A program made the position numbers and the translations under genes. A stretch of 16,654 nucleotides of DNA from contig CAMLCX010000045.1 of the NCBI GenBank assembly GCA_946478635.1, forward strand, positions 1-16,654, in the 5' to 3' direction. Below, piece after piece: positions 7,668 through 16,654 of this stretch. The notes beneath the pieces are model-generated. The model made no database searches. It was not told where the DNA came from and was given only the letters and a program-made list of their open reading frames with translations. The DNA is from an uncultured Pseudomonadota bacterium (GTDB taxonomy: Bacteria > Desulfobacterota_B > Binatia > UBA9968). Each line of letters opens with the position of its first letter. The first letter of the stretch is position 1.

Positions 7668-7741
7668 TGCGTATTGGCCTCAACCGAAAAATGGGGGAAA
7701 GATACGGAAACCTTTCTCTCTTCTCCGGAGAGGCTGGTCGT

Positions 7742-7902
7742 AGCGCTTAGGCAGGTTTCCTGACTTAGGCTTTTATCTACTCGCCGCGCCTTCCCATCCT
7801 TTTTCGAACACTCAGGACAGTGGCTTAGTTGCGGCTTTCGTAGCCATCACAGTGGCGGGACCGCGCCGGATTTTCACCGGACTTCCCTAGGAACCTAGCG
7901 CT
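7742..7902 (-). promoter_or_regulatory. cobalamin riboswitch upstream of tonB
   Basis: A compact, complete cobalamin riboswitch. Reading the transcript: AGCGCTAGGTT (P1 5' side), AGGGAAGTCCGGTGAAAATCCGG split over its conserved hairpin, then CCCGCCACTGTGA, GCCGCAACTAAGCCACTG, GGATGGGAAGGCGCGGCGAG, GTCAGGAAACCTGCC and AAGCGCT closing P1. About 75 nt separate it from the tonB start. That leader has a GCCTC that could pair with the GAGGC near the tonB ribosome site, and a short TCTCCGGAGA palindrome, but no U-run, so control is more likely translational than by termination. Recognition of the aptamer is firm; the switching mechanism is a guess. Confidence 0.95.
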
Positions 7903-7920
7903 GTAATTTCGTAGGCGAAA

Positions 7921-7947
7921 ACTATAATGGAAAAAAATCGCTGTCAA
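7921..7947 (-). promoter_or_regulatory. probable sigma-70 promoter for the tonB leader
   Basis: On the - strand a perfect TTGACA -35 box (7942-7947) is followed 15 bp later by TATAGT (7921-7926). The spacer is shorter than ideal and T-rich. A start near 7913 would place the transcript end about 10 nt before the P1 stem of the tonB riboswitch, which fits well. It may also drive the genes downstream of tonB, because no clear terminator was found between tonB and btuB. Confidence 0.65.
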
Positions 7948-7977
7948 GCGATTCTTTGTGAAGATAACCCAGAAGCG

Positions 7978-8303
7978 CTACAGAATCAGCCAAAACACGA
8001 GGGGAATTGTAAGGACGGAGAGAAGGGTGCCGAGAACGACGATCGATGCGGCCAGCCCGGGGTCCTGGTGCTATTTTTCCGTCAGGATGAAATTGACCAC
8101 GGCCGATGGCAGGGAACCGTAGAGAAGCAGCACCTGGCGATTGACGCCTTCGGCGAACTGAAAACGAGTGAGGGGGTACCCAGGTAGACGATCATTTCCG
8201 TCACGGAAGAAAGGCTGATTTTTTTCCAGCGGGCAAAAATAAACCCAGTGGCGACCAAAATGAAAAGAGAAATGACGGGGGAGAGCGGTTTAAGAAGTTC
8301 CAA
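7978..8303 (-). pseudogene. AEC-family (auxin efflux carrier-like) permease, decayed remnant
   Basis: Two pieces of an AEC-type membrane transporter lie next to each other in different frames. The 5' piece, from a possible TTG start at 8303, reads PLSPVISLFILVATGFIFAR and then VTEMIVYLGTPSLVFS, the typical N terminus. It runs near 8165 directly into the 3' piece in another frame, FAEGVNRQVLLLYGSLPSAV, then VNFILTEK, an in-frame TAG, and HQDPGLAASIVVLGTLLSVL up to a natural-looking TAG at 7978-7980. Family members have about 300 residues, so roughly two thirds of the middle is gone. Internal deletion, frameshift and nonsense codon together argue for a dead gene. It starts 20 bp after the CobS-like gene. 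Confidence 0.75.
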
Positions 8304-8323
8304 TTTCGAGAATCGTGTCGCAG

Positions 8324-9031
8324 TTAAAGCGAGGCTAGCAGGACGAGGCTCAGCGCCTCGCTGAGTTCGATCGTGGCGCCGAGATGGGCTTGCGAGAGTG
8401 CGTCGTGGCGCTTTATCAGAAGACTTCTCATCGATAGAGCAAAAAGCGAGAGGGCTAAGCCGATCCATAGTCCCTTGCGGCCGAGAAAGTAAACCGCCAG
8501 AGCGAGCGTCGTAACCGTGCTTAGGATGACCGGCCAAGTCGTTACACGTTCGGCGATGAGACGGGCATTTTCATCGAATTGCGAGTGGATGCCATAAAGG
8601 AAGATCACCAGCGTCCAACGCGCCAAGACCGGGGTCAATAGCAAACTCAAGGTCAGTAGCTCATCCATGCTGTCCATTGCTGCGCTCTTGAATAAAATCA
8701 CCAGCACCACTGCCGTGAATCCCAAAATGGAGCTCGTCCGTGGCCCGCTATCCGTCGACTCAGAATCAATCGTGTTAAAGGTATCTTTCAGACCGGTGAG
8801 CGGCTGCGCACCCGTGGCGGTGATCAGCAACGCGACTAGAATAAGATTGAGGATACGTGGATCGATATGAGCGGCTAAGCTGTAGTTCGTTAACGCAAGG
8901 AGCAGACCCAAAAGCAAACCCGCTAGAGGGAAAAGCCCGGCAGCGCTGCCGATCGAATTGCCCGCTGGCTTTACAGCAGAAATACACCCCCAGATTGTCA
9001 AGAATTTGAACGCCGCTGCCAGCTTTTTCAC
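8324..9031 (-). CDS. cobS: divergent CobS-family membrane protein (adenosylcobinamide-GDP ribazoletransferase-like)
   Basis: CobS joins adenosylcobinamide-GDP to alpha-ribazole in the inner membrane, the last assembly step of the nucleotide loop of cobalamin. The 235-residue product is polytopic, and its order of segments fits the family: FKFLTIW at the N terminus, GLFPLAGLLLGLLLAL, a central loop, TPVLARWTLVIFLYG, and a C-terminal LGATIELSEALSLVLLA that closely resembles CobS. However, the usual HLDGLADxxDG motif is replaced by QPLTGLKDTFNTID, the DSRxGxxG motif is not intact, and the C-terminal TGDTLGA is SQAHLGA. Start is GTG at 9031; no better start is in frame. Family membership is likely; catalytic activity is doubtful. 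No riboswitch precedes it. A nearby ATG at 9036 is out of frame and stops after two codons. Confidence 0.7.
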   Translation of the reverse strand: MKKLAAAFKFLTIWGCISAVKPAGNSIGSAAGLFPLAGLLLGLLLALTNYSLAAHIDPRILNLILVALLITATGAQPLTGLKDTFNTIDSESTDSGPRTSSILGFTAVVLVILFKSAAMDSMDELLTLSLLLTPVLARWTLVIFLYGIHSQFDENARLIAERVTTWPVILSTVTTLALAVYFLGRKGLWIGLALSLFALSMRSLLIKRHDALSQAHLGATIELSEALSLVLLASL

Positions 9032-9169
9032 CGCATCTGTTTTCGCCTACGCATCTTGAGCTGTCAACTCTTTGGCGGTGAATTCTGTGGTTTTGACGCG
9101 ATTTTCGGGTTGTGGTTAAAAACAGCTAAATTACCTTTATATTTTAATACCTTACCAGGCACTTTGTGC

Positions 9170-9198
9170 TTTACTTTCAGGTCGGTTTTAGGTACTAT
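9170..9198 (+). promoter_or_regulatory. probable sigma-70 promoter of gyrB
   Basis: TTTACT (9170-9175) and TACTAT (9193-9198) are separated by 17 bp, about 70 bp before gyrB. The 231-bp gap between the divergent CobS-like gene and gyrB is AT-rich and holds little else; a weaker TTGACG (9093-9098) with TTAAAA 17 bp downstream could be an additional promoter. No cobalamin riboswitch or gene was seen in this gap. Confidence 0.5.
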
Positions 9199-9262
9199 GC
9201 AAAACGGTTACAGATCTTTCTAACCCCACAACTTTACAGCAAAAATTTCAGTCTGAAGCTAG

Positions 9263-11698
<2,436 letters not shown>

Positions 11699-11708
11699 AG
11701 ATAAAAGA

Positions 11709-11732
11709 GTTCAAGCCGTTCAAAACGTTCAA
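11709..11732. repeat. GTTCAA short tandem repeat between gyrB and gyrA
   Basis: Three GTTCAA hexamers start at 11709, 11718 and 11727, exactly 9 bp apart, followed by a TTTGAA at 11738-11743 in inverted sense. The 84-bp gyrB-gyrA gap contains little else. The hexamer is the same as in the btuB riboswitch insertion at 6622-6676, which suggests a shared repeat family in this genome. Confidence 0.7.
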
Positions 11733-11761
11733 GTCGTTTGAATAGTTAAAATCCTCAGACA

Positions 11762-11777
11762 ACTCGGACGAACGAGT
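11762..11777 (+). other. small hairpin in place of the gyrA ribosome site
   Basis: ACTCG (11762-11766) and CGAGT (11773-11777) can form a five-pair stem with a six-base loop, ending five bases before the gyrA ATG. No AGGAG-like sequence is visible there. It may simply be chance; a role in gyrA translation is a guess. Confidence 0.35.
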
Positions 11778-11782
11778 CACCC

Positions 11783-14272
11783 ATGGAAGCAACCTTAAAA
11801 TCGCAAAAGGTTCCCGTTTACATCGAAGAAGAAATGCGTGAGTCGTTCATGGCCTACGCCATGAGCGTGATCATCAGCCGCGCGCTCCCCGATGTGCGCG
11901 ACGGGCTCAAGCCGGTGCATCGCCGGGTTCTTTACGCCATGTACGACGCCAGCAACACCTCGGATAAGCCCTATAAGAAATCAGCGCGTCTGGTCGGCGA
12001 TATCATGGGTAAGTACCATCCCCATGGCGACACGGCGATCTACGACACCATTGTGCGCATGGCGCAGGATTTCAACCTGCGTTATCCGCTGGTTGACGGC
12101 CAGGGAAACTTCGGCTCCATCGATGGCGATAATCCGGCGGCGATGCGTTACACCGAAATCCGCATGACGCCGCTGGCCGAGGAAATGCTCGCCGATATCG
12201 AAAAAGAGACCGTCGATTTCATCGCGAACTACGACGATTCCCTCAAAGAACCGGCGGTTTTACCGTCAAAAATTCCCAATCTGCTGATCAATGGCTCGGC
12301 GGGTATCGCCGTCGGCATGGCAACCAATATCCCGCCGCATAATTTGAGCGAAGTGATCGACGCCTTAACCGCCATGGTCGAGAATTCCGAGATTACGATC
12401 AAGCAACTGATGAAACATATTCCCGGTCCGGACTTTCCCACCGGCGGTTTTATTCACGGCAAAGAGCCGATCGTTCAGGCCTACCATGAAGGCAAGGGCA
12501 TCGTGCAGATGCGCGGCAAAACCTTCACCGAAACGGTCAAACGCACGGGCAAAGAGCAGATCATCATCAGCGAAATTCCCTACATGGTGAACAAAAAGCG
12601 GCTGATCGAGCAAATTGCCGAGTTGGTCAACGACAAAAAGATCGAAGGCATCGGCGACCTGCGCGATGAATCGGACCGCGACGGCATGCGCATCGTCGTC
12701 GAGCTGAAGCGCGACGCCGTGGCCGAGATCATCATCAACCAATTGCACAAGCATACCCAGCTGCAGGACTCATTTGGCATGAATATGCTGGCCATCGTCG
12801 ATGGCAAGCCGAAGCTGCTCAATCTCAAAGAAGCGCTGAAGTGCTTCCTGGATCACCGCAAAGAAGTGGTGACCCGGCGCACGGCCTACGATCTGCGCAA
12901 GGCCGAAGAGCGGCTGCATATTTTAGAAGGATATCGCATCGCTCTCGATAATCTCGACGCCGTCATCACGCTGATCCGCAATTCCCAGGATCCCAAGGTC
13001 GCCAAGGAAGGCTTGATGAGCCGTTTCGCTCTGAGCGAGCTCCAGGCTCAGGCCATCCTGGATTTGCGCTTGCAGCGCCTGACCGGTTTAGAGCGCGGTA
13101 AAATCATGGAGGAGCACCGCGAGACTGTCGAGTTGATCGCCAGGCTCAGAACCATTCTCGCCGACGAAAAGGAAATCTACAAAATCATCGTCGACGAGCT
13201 CAAGGAAATCAAAAAGAAATACGGCGACGAGCGGCGCACGCAGATCGTCGAGCATTCGGAAGATATCTCCATCGAGGACATGATCGTCGATGAAGACATG
13301 GCCGTGACGATCTCCCACGACGGCTACATCAAGCGCAATCCGGTGAGCCTCTACCGGGCGCAGCGGCGCGGCGGCAAAGGGAAGATCGGCACGACGACGA
13401 AAGAGGAAGATTTCGTCGAATATCTTTTCATCGCTTCGATGCATTCCTATATTCTTTTTTTCACCACCATCGGAAAAGTCTACTGGATCAAAGTCCATGA
13501 GCTGCCCCAGGCGAGCCGGGCGGCGCGGGGGAAACCGATCGTCAATCTGCTCAATCTTGAACCTGGCGAAAAAGTTTCAGCATTTCTCTCCGTCAAAGAA
13601 TTCCAAGAAGGCCGCTACATTGTCTTTGCCACCAAGAACGGTCTGATCAAGAAAACGGAATTGATGGCCTACGCCAACCCGCGCGCGTCGGGGATCCGCG
13701 CCATCGGACTCGAAGAACGCGACGAGGTGATTGGCGTTCGCCTCACCGATGGCAACCAGGAAATCATATTGTCGACGGCGGATGGCCAATCCATTCGTTT
13801 CAAGGAGGAACAGGTTCGTCCGACGGGACGCGGCACGTTTGGCGTTGTCGGCATGAGACTCGACGCCGGTGACAAGGTCGTCAGCATGGAAATATTGAGC
13901 CTTGGTTTCGATATTCTTTCCGTGGCCGAAGGCGGCTACGGTAAGCGCACCGAGGTGACGGAGCATCGCTTGCAATCGCGCGGCGGTAAGGGCGTCATTA
14001 CCATGAAAACCACGGACAAGACCGGCCGCGTGGTGGGCGTGCAGCAAGTTACCGAAGACGATCAGCTCATGTTGATTTCCAATAAAGGCAAGATTATTCG
14101 GATGCGCATCAAAGATATTCGCGTCATCGGCCGCAATACGCAGGGTGTGCGGCTGATCGAGCTCGAAGAGGGCGAGCGTGTGGTGTCGCTGGCGCGCTTG
14201 GCGGAAAAAGAGGAGGAGGACGAGGTGGAGGAAGTGGGGGACAAGGATGTGGAAAATAAGAGCGAAGATTAG
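11783..14272 (+). CDS. gyrA: DNA gyrase subunit A
   Basis: DNA-cleaving and wrapping subunit of gyrase, 829 residues. The N-terminal domain shows [20 protein letters not shown], then [19 protein letters not shown] and AAMRYTE with the catalytic tyrosine at residue 123. The quinolone-determining region has Thr84 and Asp88 at the positions of E. coli Ser83 and Asp87. The C-terminal beta-pinwheel carries a perfect GyrA box QRRGGKG from residue 527, which separates it from the topoisomerase IV subunit ParC. A second RGGKG follows further on. The tail is strongly acidic ([15 protein letters not shown]). Start ATG at 11783 fits homologues although no clear ribosome site precedes it. It follows gyrB by 84 bp, probably in one transcript. 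Confidence 0.98.
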   Translation: MEATLKSQKVPVYIEEEMRESFMAYAMSVIISRALPDVRDGLKPVHRRVLYAMYDASNTSDKPYKKSARLVGDIMGKYHPHGDTAIYDTIVRMAQDFNLRYPLVDGQGNFGSIDGDNPAAMRYTEIRMTPLAEEMLADIEKETVDFIANYDDSLKEPAVLPSKIPNLLINGSAGIAVGMATNIPPHNLSEVIDALTAMVENSEITIKQLMKHIPGPDFPTGGFIHGKEPIVQAYHEGKGIVQMRGKTFTETVKRTGKEQIIISEIPYMVNKKRLIEQIAELVNDKKIEGIGDLRDESDRDGMRIVVELKRDAVAEIIINQLHKHTQLQDSFGMNMLAIVDGKPKLLNLKEALKCFLDHRKEVVTRRTAYDLRKAEERLHILEGYRIALDNLDAVITLIRNSQDPKVAKEGLMSRFALSELQAQAILDLRLQRLTGLERGKIMEEHRETVELIARLRTILADEKEIYKIIVDELKEIKKKYGDERRTQIVEHSEDISIEDMIVDEDMAVTISHDGYIKRNPVSLYRAQRRGGKGKIGTTTKEEDFVEYLFIASMHSYILFFTTIGKVYWIKVHELPQASRAARGKPIVNLLNLEPGEKVSAFLSVKEFQEGRYIVFATKNGLIKKTELMAYANPRASGIRAIGLEERDEVIGVRLTDGNQEIILSTADGQSIRFKEEQVRPTGRGTFGVVGMRLDAGDKVVSMEILSLGFDILSVAEGGYGKRTEVTEHRLQSRGGKGVITMKTTDKTGRVVGVQQVTEDDQLMLISNKGKIIRMRIKDIRVIGRNTQGVRLIELEEGERVVSLARLAEKEEEDEVEEVGDKDVENKSED

Positions 14273-14344
14273 TCGCCTGCCTGGCCGGAAACTACGGACG
14301 CGAATTCGCAAGTCAATTTTCTCATGTGTCTTCGGAGTTAGGTT

Positions 14345-15352
14345 ATGCCGAACGAGATCGGTGTTGTCGGCGCCGGGGGGTGGGGCACGGCGCTGGCCAA
14401 GGTGCTCGCCGACAAGGGTGAGAGTGTCACGCTGTGGTGCCATGGCTCCGATAGCTTTCGGCAAATAAGCGAAACGAGAGAAAACCGGACCTACCTCCCC
14501 GGTATCAAGCTCCCGCTTTCGATTAGGATGACACAATCCCTCTCCGCGGTAGTTGAACATAAGGATCTGGTTATTTGCGCCTTGCCGTCGCATGTGGTGC
14601 GCCAGATTCTCTCCGAGGTCGCGTCAAAGCTCGCGCCCGCGACAACGCTTGTCTGTGCCACGAAAGGGCTCGAAGAAGAGAGCCTTAGAACCATGGCAGA
14701 GCTGTTTATCGATATATTCGGCGCCGGGCGCAAGGCACGCAATGTCTTTCTTTCCGGACCGACGTTCGCTCTCGAAGTCGCGCAGCAGCTGCCGGCGGCG
14801 GTTACGGTTGCGGCTTACGACAAAGCGGTGGCGGCAGCGGTCCAGCAGGTGCTGAGCACGCCCAGTCTGCGCGCCTACACATCGTCCGATGTCATCGGCG
14901 TGCAGATCGGCGGCGTGGTGAAAAATGTCATTGCCATCTCTGCCGGCATCAGTGATGGCTTGAAATTGGGACAGAATGCCCGAGCTGCGCTGATCACTCG
15001 CGGTCTTGCCGAAATGACCCGTCTGGCGGTGTTCATGGGGGCCGATCCTTTGACGCTTGCGGGACTGCCGGGTTTGGGTGATCTGATCCTGACCTGTACC
15101 GGAGGCCTCAGCCGCAATCGGGCCGTGGGCTTGCAGGTCGCTGAGGGGAAAAGTCTGCAAGAAATTACCGGTTCCACGCGCATGATCGCCGAAGGGGTGC
15201 GCAACACTCGCTCGCTGCGCTCGCTGTCGATACGGCTGGCGGTCGAAATGCCGATCGTTGAGCAGATGTATGAAGTGCTCTATGCCGGGAAAAAGCCGGC
15301 TGACGCGGCGCAGGATTTGATGCAGCGCTCATTAAAAGCCGAGGCCGGGTAG
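14345..15352 (+). CDS. gpsA: NAD(P)-dependent glycerol-3-phosphate dehydrogenase
   Basis: Cytosolic enzyme that reduces dihydroxyacetone phosphate to sn-glycerol 3-phosphate, the backbone for phospholipids. The 335-residue product has the usual length. The Rossmann fold begins with GVVGAGGWGTALA (residues 6-18). Further family patterns are CATKGLE, SGPTFALEVA, and GGVVKNVIAISAGISDGLKL with the catalytic lysine at about 193, followed by NARAALITRGLAEM and LPGLGDLILTC. ATG at 14345 has GGAG seven bases upstream. It lies 72 bp after gyrA on the same strand; that gap contains no convincing terminator, so readthrough from gyrA is possible. Confidence 0.97.
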   Translation: MPNEIGVVGAGGWGTALAKVLADKGESVTLWCHGSDSFRQISETRENRTYLPGIKLPLSIRMTQSLSAVVEHKDLVICALPSHVVRQILSEVASKLAPATTLVCATKGLEEESLRTMAELFIDIFGAGRKARNVFLSGPTFALEVAQQLPAAVTVAAYDKAVAAAVQQVLSTPSLRAYTSSDVIGVQIGGVVKNVIAISAGISDGLKLGQNARAALITRGLAEMTRLAVFMGADPLTLAGLPGLGDLILTCTGGLSRNRAVGLQVAEGKSLQEITGSTRMIAEGVRNTRSLRSLSIRLAVEMPIVEQMYEVLYAGKKPADAAQDLMQRSLKAEAG

Positions 15353-15366
15353 TTTTTGGCCTAAAA

Positions 15367-15399
15367 TTGACAACACCAAGTCCGTATGATTGATATAAA
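15367..15399 (+). promoter_or_regulatory. possible promoter of the rpmH-rnpA-yidD-yidC block
   Basis: A perfect TTGACA lies at 15367-15372 and an extended -10 sequence, TGATATAAA, at 15391-15399. The spacing of 21 bp between TTGACA and TATAAA is too long for a standard promoter, so the extended -10 may work without that -35, or a poorer -10 closer in may be used. The position, about 40 bp before rpmH, is right for this block. Confidence 0.45.
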
Positions 15400-15437
15400 T
15401 GCTCGCCGATTGAGCGGCCCAAGGGAGCAATGATTCT

Positions 15438-15599
15438 ATGAAACGAACTTATCAGCCGAGTAACATCCGGAGAAAGCGAACGCACGGTTTTCTCACTCGC
15501 ATGGAAACACCGGGCGGGCGCAAGGTGCTCAAACGGCGCCGTGCCAAGGGGCGGAAGCGACTCACGGTCTCTGTGCCACCGAAGCGCGCCCGGAGCTAA
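15438..15599 (+). CDS. rpmH: 50S ribosomal protein L34
   Basis: Small basic protein of the large ribosomal subunit. It is 53 residues and begins [20 protein letters not shown], then continues with [19 protein letters not shown], the near-invariant L34 pattern. Most L34 proteins have 44-47 residues; this one carries a short extra C-terminal tail (SVPPKRARS). AAGGGAG lies about ten bases before the ATG. A nearer ATG at 15430 opens only a three-codon reading that ends in TGA overlapping the rpmH start. It is followed by rnpA after 12 bp, the usual order. Confidence 0.97.
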   Translation: MKRTYQPSNIRRKRTHGFLTRMETPGGRKVLKRRRAKGRKRLTVSVPPKRARS

Positions 15600-15611
15600 C
15601 TAAATAGAGAA

Positions 15612-15977
15612 ATGGCGCTGAAAGGCACGCAGCGGTTGCCGAAATCGGCGCGCCTGCTAAAACGAGCGGAATTTTTAAAATTGTCGCGCGCCGGCGTGAA
15701 GCTTCAGTCAGCGAGTTTCATTGTCGTCAGCAACACGAACCACCGGCCTGAGTCTCGATTGGGGATCACTGTCAGCAGCAAAGTGGGAAATTCAGTGATT
15801 CGTAATCGGATCAAGCGACAAGTCCGGGAATATTTCCGCCGCCATCGCGACGCGCTCCGTCCGGGAACGGATATCCTGGTGATCGCGCGCAGGAGCGCCG
15901 CGGGCATGGCTGGAAAAGGCATTGCCAGCGAACTTGAACGAGTGTTCAATCATCAGTCGCTGCGCTACGGACCGTAA
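15612..15977 (+). CDS. rnpA: ribonuclease P protein component
   Basis: Protein cofactor of RNase P, which matures the 5' ends of tRNAs together with the catalytic RNA. The 121-residue product has the RNR motif region GNSVIRNRIKRQVREYFRRH (about residues 59-78) and the preceding RLGITVSSKVGNS, both diagnostic. The N terminus LPKSARLLKRAEFLKL fits the substrate-binding start of the family. It sits 12 bp after rpmH, and its TAA stop shares one base with the yidD start (TAATG), indicating coupled translation. Confidence 0.95.
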   Translation: MALKGTQRLPKSARLLKRAEFLKLSRAGVKLQSASFIVVSNTNHRPESRLGITVSSKVGNSVIRNRIKRQVREYFRRHRDALRPGTDILVIARRSAAGMAGKGIASELERVFNHQSLRYGP

Positions 15978-16195
15978 TGGCCATGCCGCGCGCGATCTTG
16001 CTATTGTGGTTGTTTGCCTACCGCACGGTGGTGTCGCCCTTCTTGCCGCGCGCCTGTCGCTTCTATCCAAGCTGTTCAGTTTATACGGAACAAGCCATTC
16101 GAAAATATGGAATCCTCAAGGGAATCGCCTGCGGGTTCGGCCGGATCCGCCGCTGTCATCCAGGGCATCCTGGCGGGTACGACCCAATAAAATAA
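15977..16195 (+). CDS. yidD: membrane protein insertion efficiency factor YidD
   Basis: Small inner-membrane-associated protein that helps YidC-dependent insertion. It is 72 residues and carries the family pattern SPFLPRACRFYPSCSVYTEQ, then AIRKYGILKG and RCHPGHPGGYDPI. The N-terminal segment (about residues 6-22) is hydrophobic and likely amphipathic. The start overlaps the rnpA stop by one base and yidC follows after 10 bp, the conserved rnpA-yidD-yidC order. Confidence 0.95.
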   Translation: MAMPRAILLLWLFAYRTVVSPFLPRACRFYPSCSVYTEQAIRKYGILKGIACGFGRIRRCHPGHPGGYDPIK

Positions 16196-16205
16196 ATTTC
16201 ATTTC

Positions 16206-16654
16206 ATGGACAAACGGGCAATTTTTGGCATCGCGCTGTCGATTCTAGTACTCGTGGTTTACCAGGACCTGGTTTCACGATTTTTCCCTGCACCGGTGCC
16301 GGCCGCGCCAACCACGAGCGAAAGTAAAGACGCCGTTAAAGCGCCTGATACCAACGCGGTCAGAGAGTCGCCAGCGGCCACTGCCGTGGCGCAAGCTGCG
16401 CCCGCGGAGCTTCCCACCGGCCAGTCGGCGCGGGAAGTCAAAGTCGAGACGGAGAATTACAAGGCTGTCTTCACGACTCAGGGCGGCCGGCTGAAGAGCT
16501 TCAAATTTAAAAAGTATCGCACGTCGGCCGACACCAACAGCCCGCCCTTCGAAATGGTTCAAAGTGCGCCGGGCGTGCCGTTGCCGCTGGGAGTTCGCTG
16601 GCAAATGCCGGAAGCGTTTGACGATGCGAGTTTGAACTATTCGGTTCAGGGCGG
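16206..16654 (+). CDS. yidC: membrane protein insertase YidC, N-terminal part (partial)
   Basis: An open frame runs from ATG at 16206 to the end of the window, 149 codons so far, without a stop. It begins MDKRAIFGIALSILVLVVYQ, the typical first membrane helix of Gram-negative YidC, followed by an Ala/Pro-rich periplasmic linker (about 30-80). Then comes the start of the periplasmic beta domain (VKVETENYKAVFTTQGGRLK, then SFKFKKYR), as in the family. YidC inserts proteins into the inner membrane alone or with SecYEG. The conserved five-helix core lies beyond the window. Confidence 0.93.
   Translation, partial: MDKRAIFGIALSILVLVVYQDLVSRFFPAPVPAAPTTSESKDAVKAPDTNAVRESPAATAVAQAAPAELPTGQSAREVKVETENYKAVFTTQGGRLKSFKFKKYRTSADTNSPPFEMVQSAPGVPLPLGVRWQMPEAFDDASLNYSVQG

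Noticed and set aside
7711..7735. TCTCCGGAGA palindrome between the tonB riboswitch and tonB as an intrinsic terminator
   Set aside because: No U-run follows and a perfect palindrome this short leaves no proper loop.
7911..9050. 13-base match GTTTTCGCCTACG in inverted orientation near the tonB promoter and upstream of the CobS-like gene
   Set aside because: Several matches of this length are expected by chance in a window of this size, and the flanks do not agree.
9111..9119. TGTGGTTAA as a DnaA box and sign of oriC upstream of gyrB
   Set aside because: One mismatch to the consensus and only a single copy; no cluster of boxes and no dnaA nearby.
14300..14309. GCGAATTCGC palindrome after gyrA as a terminator
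   Set aside because: The stem is only three pairs with a four-base loop and is not followed by a T-run.
13577..14593. 338-codon open frame on the - strand opposite the end of gyrA and start of gpsA
   Set aside because: Both + strand genes are certain from their motifs; the reverse frame spans two genes and has a low-complexity, His/Leu/Ala-rich shadow composition.
15341..15365. AGGCC...GGCCT stem after gpsA as a terminator
   Set aside because: A five-pair stem with a long loop, and the T-run lies inside the loop, not after the stem.

Overview
The window is a chromosomal segment of a Gram-negative bacterium. It has a TonB-dependent outer-membrane receptor, a periplasmic binding protein and a GyrB of the long E. 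coli type, with an insert in the Toprim domain. Base composition is moderately GC-rich. Gene content would fit a proteobacterial or deltaproteobacterial/Desulfobacterota-like lineage, but nothing seen fixes the phylum.

Left part (1-9031): after the last 48 codons of an acyl-CoA dehydrogenase on the + strand, everything lies on the - strand and nearly all of it concerns vitamin B12. In transcription order (right to left) there is a divergent CobS-family membrane protein, a decayed AEC-family permease pseudogene, a promoter, a compact cobalamin riboswitch, tonB, a second and much enlarged cobalamin riboswitch, then btuB-btuF-btuC-btuD-cobQ. The receptor, TonB, binding protein, permease and ATPase form a complete corrinoid uptake route across both membranes. 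CobQ (cobyric acid synthase) is the last gene of the same operon. Genes from btuB to btuD are separated by a few bases or overlap, which suggests one transcript with coupled translation. ExbB and ExbD are not in the window.

Right part (9032-16654): on the + strand lie gyrB and gyrA, gpsA, then the conserved rpmH-rnpA-yidD-yidC block, with yidC cut by the window end. This is core housekeeping (DNA supercoiling, phospholipid precursor, ribosomal protein L34, RNase P protein, membrane protein insertion). dnaA, dnaN and recF, which often adjoin these genes, are not seen.

The most unusual structure is the riboswitch in front of btuB. Its conserved core and P1 stem can be traced, but two loops are each enlarged by about 70-75 nt of self-complementary repeat: an AAAGGAT-type hairpin in one and a GTTCAA/TTGAAC-type hairpin in the other. 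The GTTCAA repeat occurs again between gyrB and gyrA. The second notable item is the CobS homologue, which lacks the conserved acidic motifs of the family. I see no CRISPR array, tRNA, rRNA, insertion sequence, phage or defence system.
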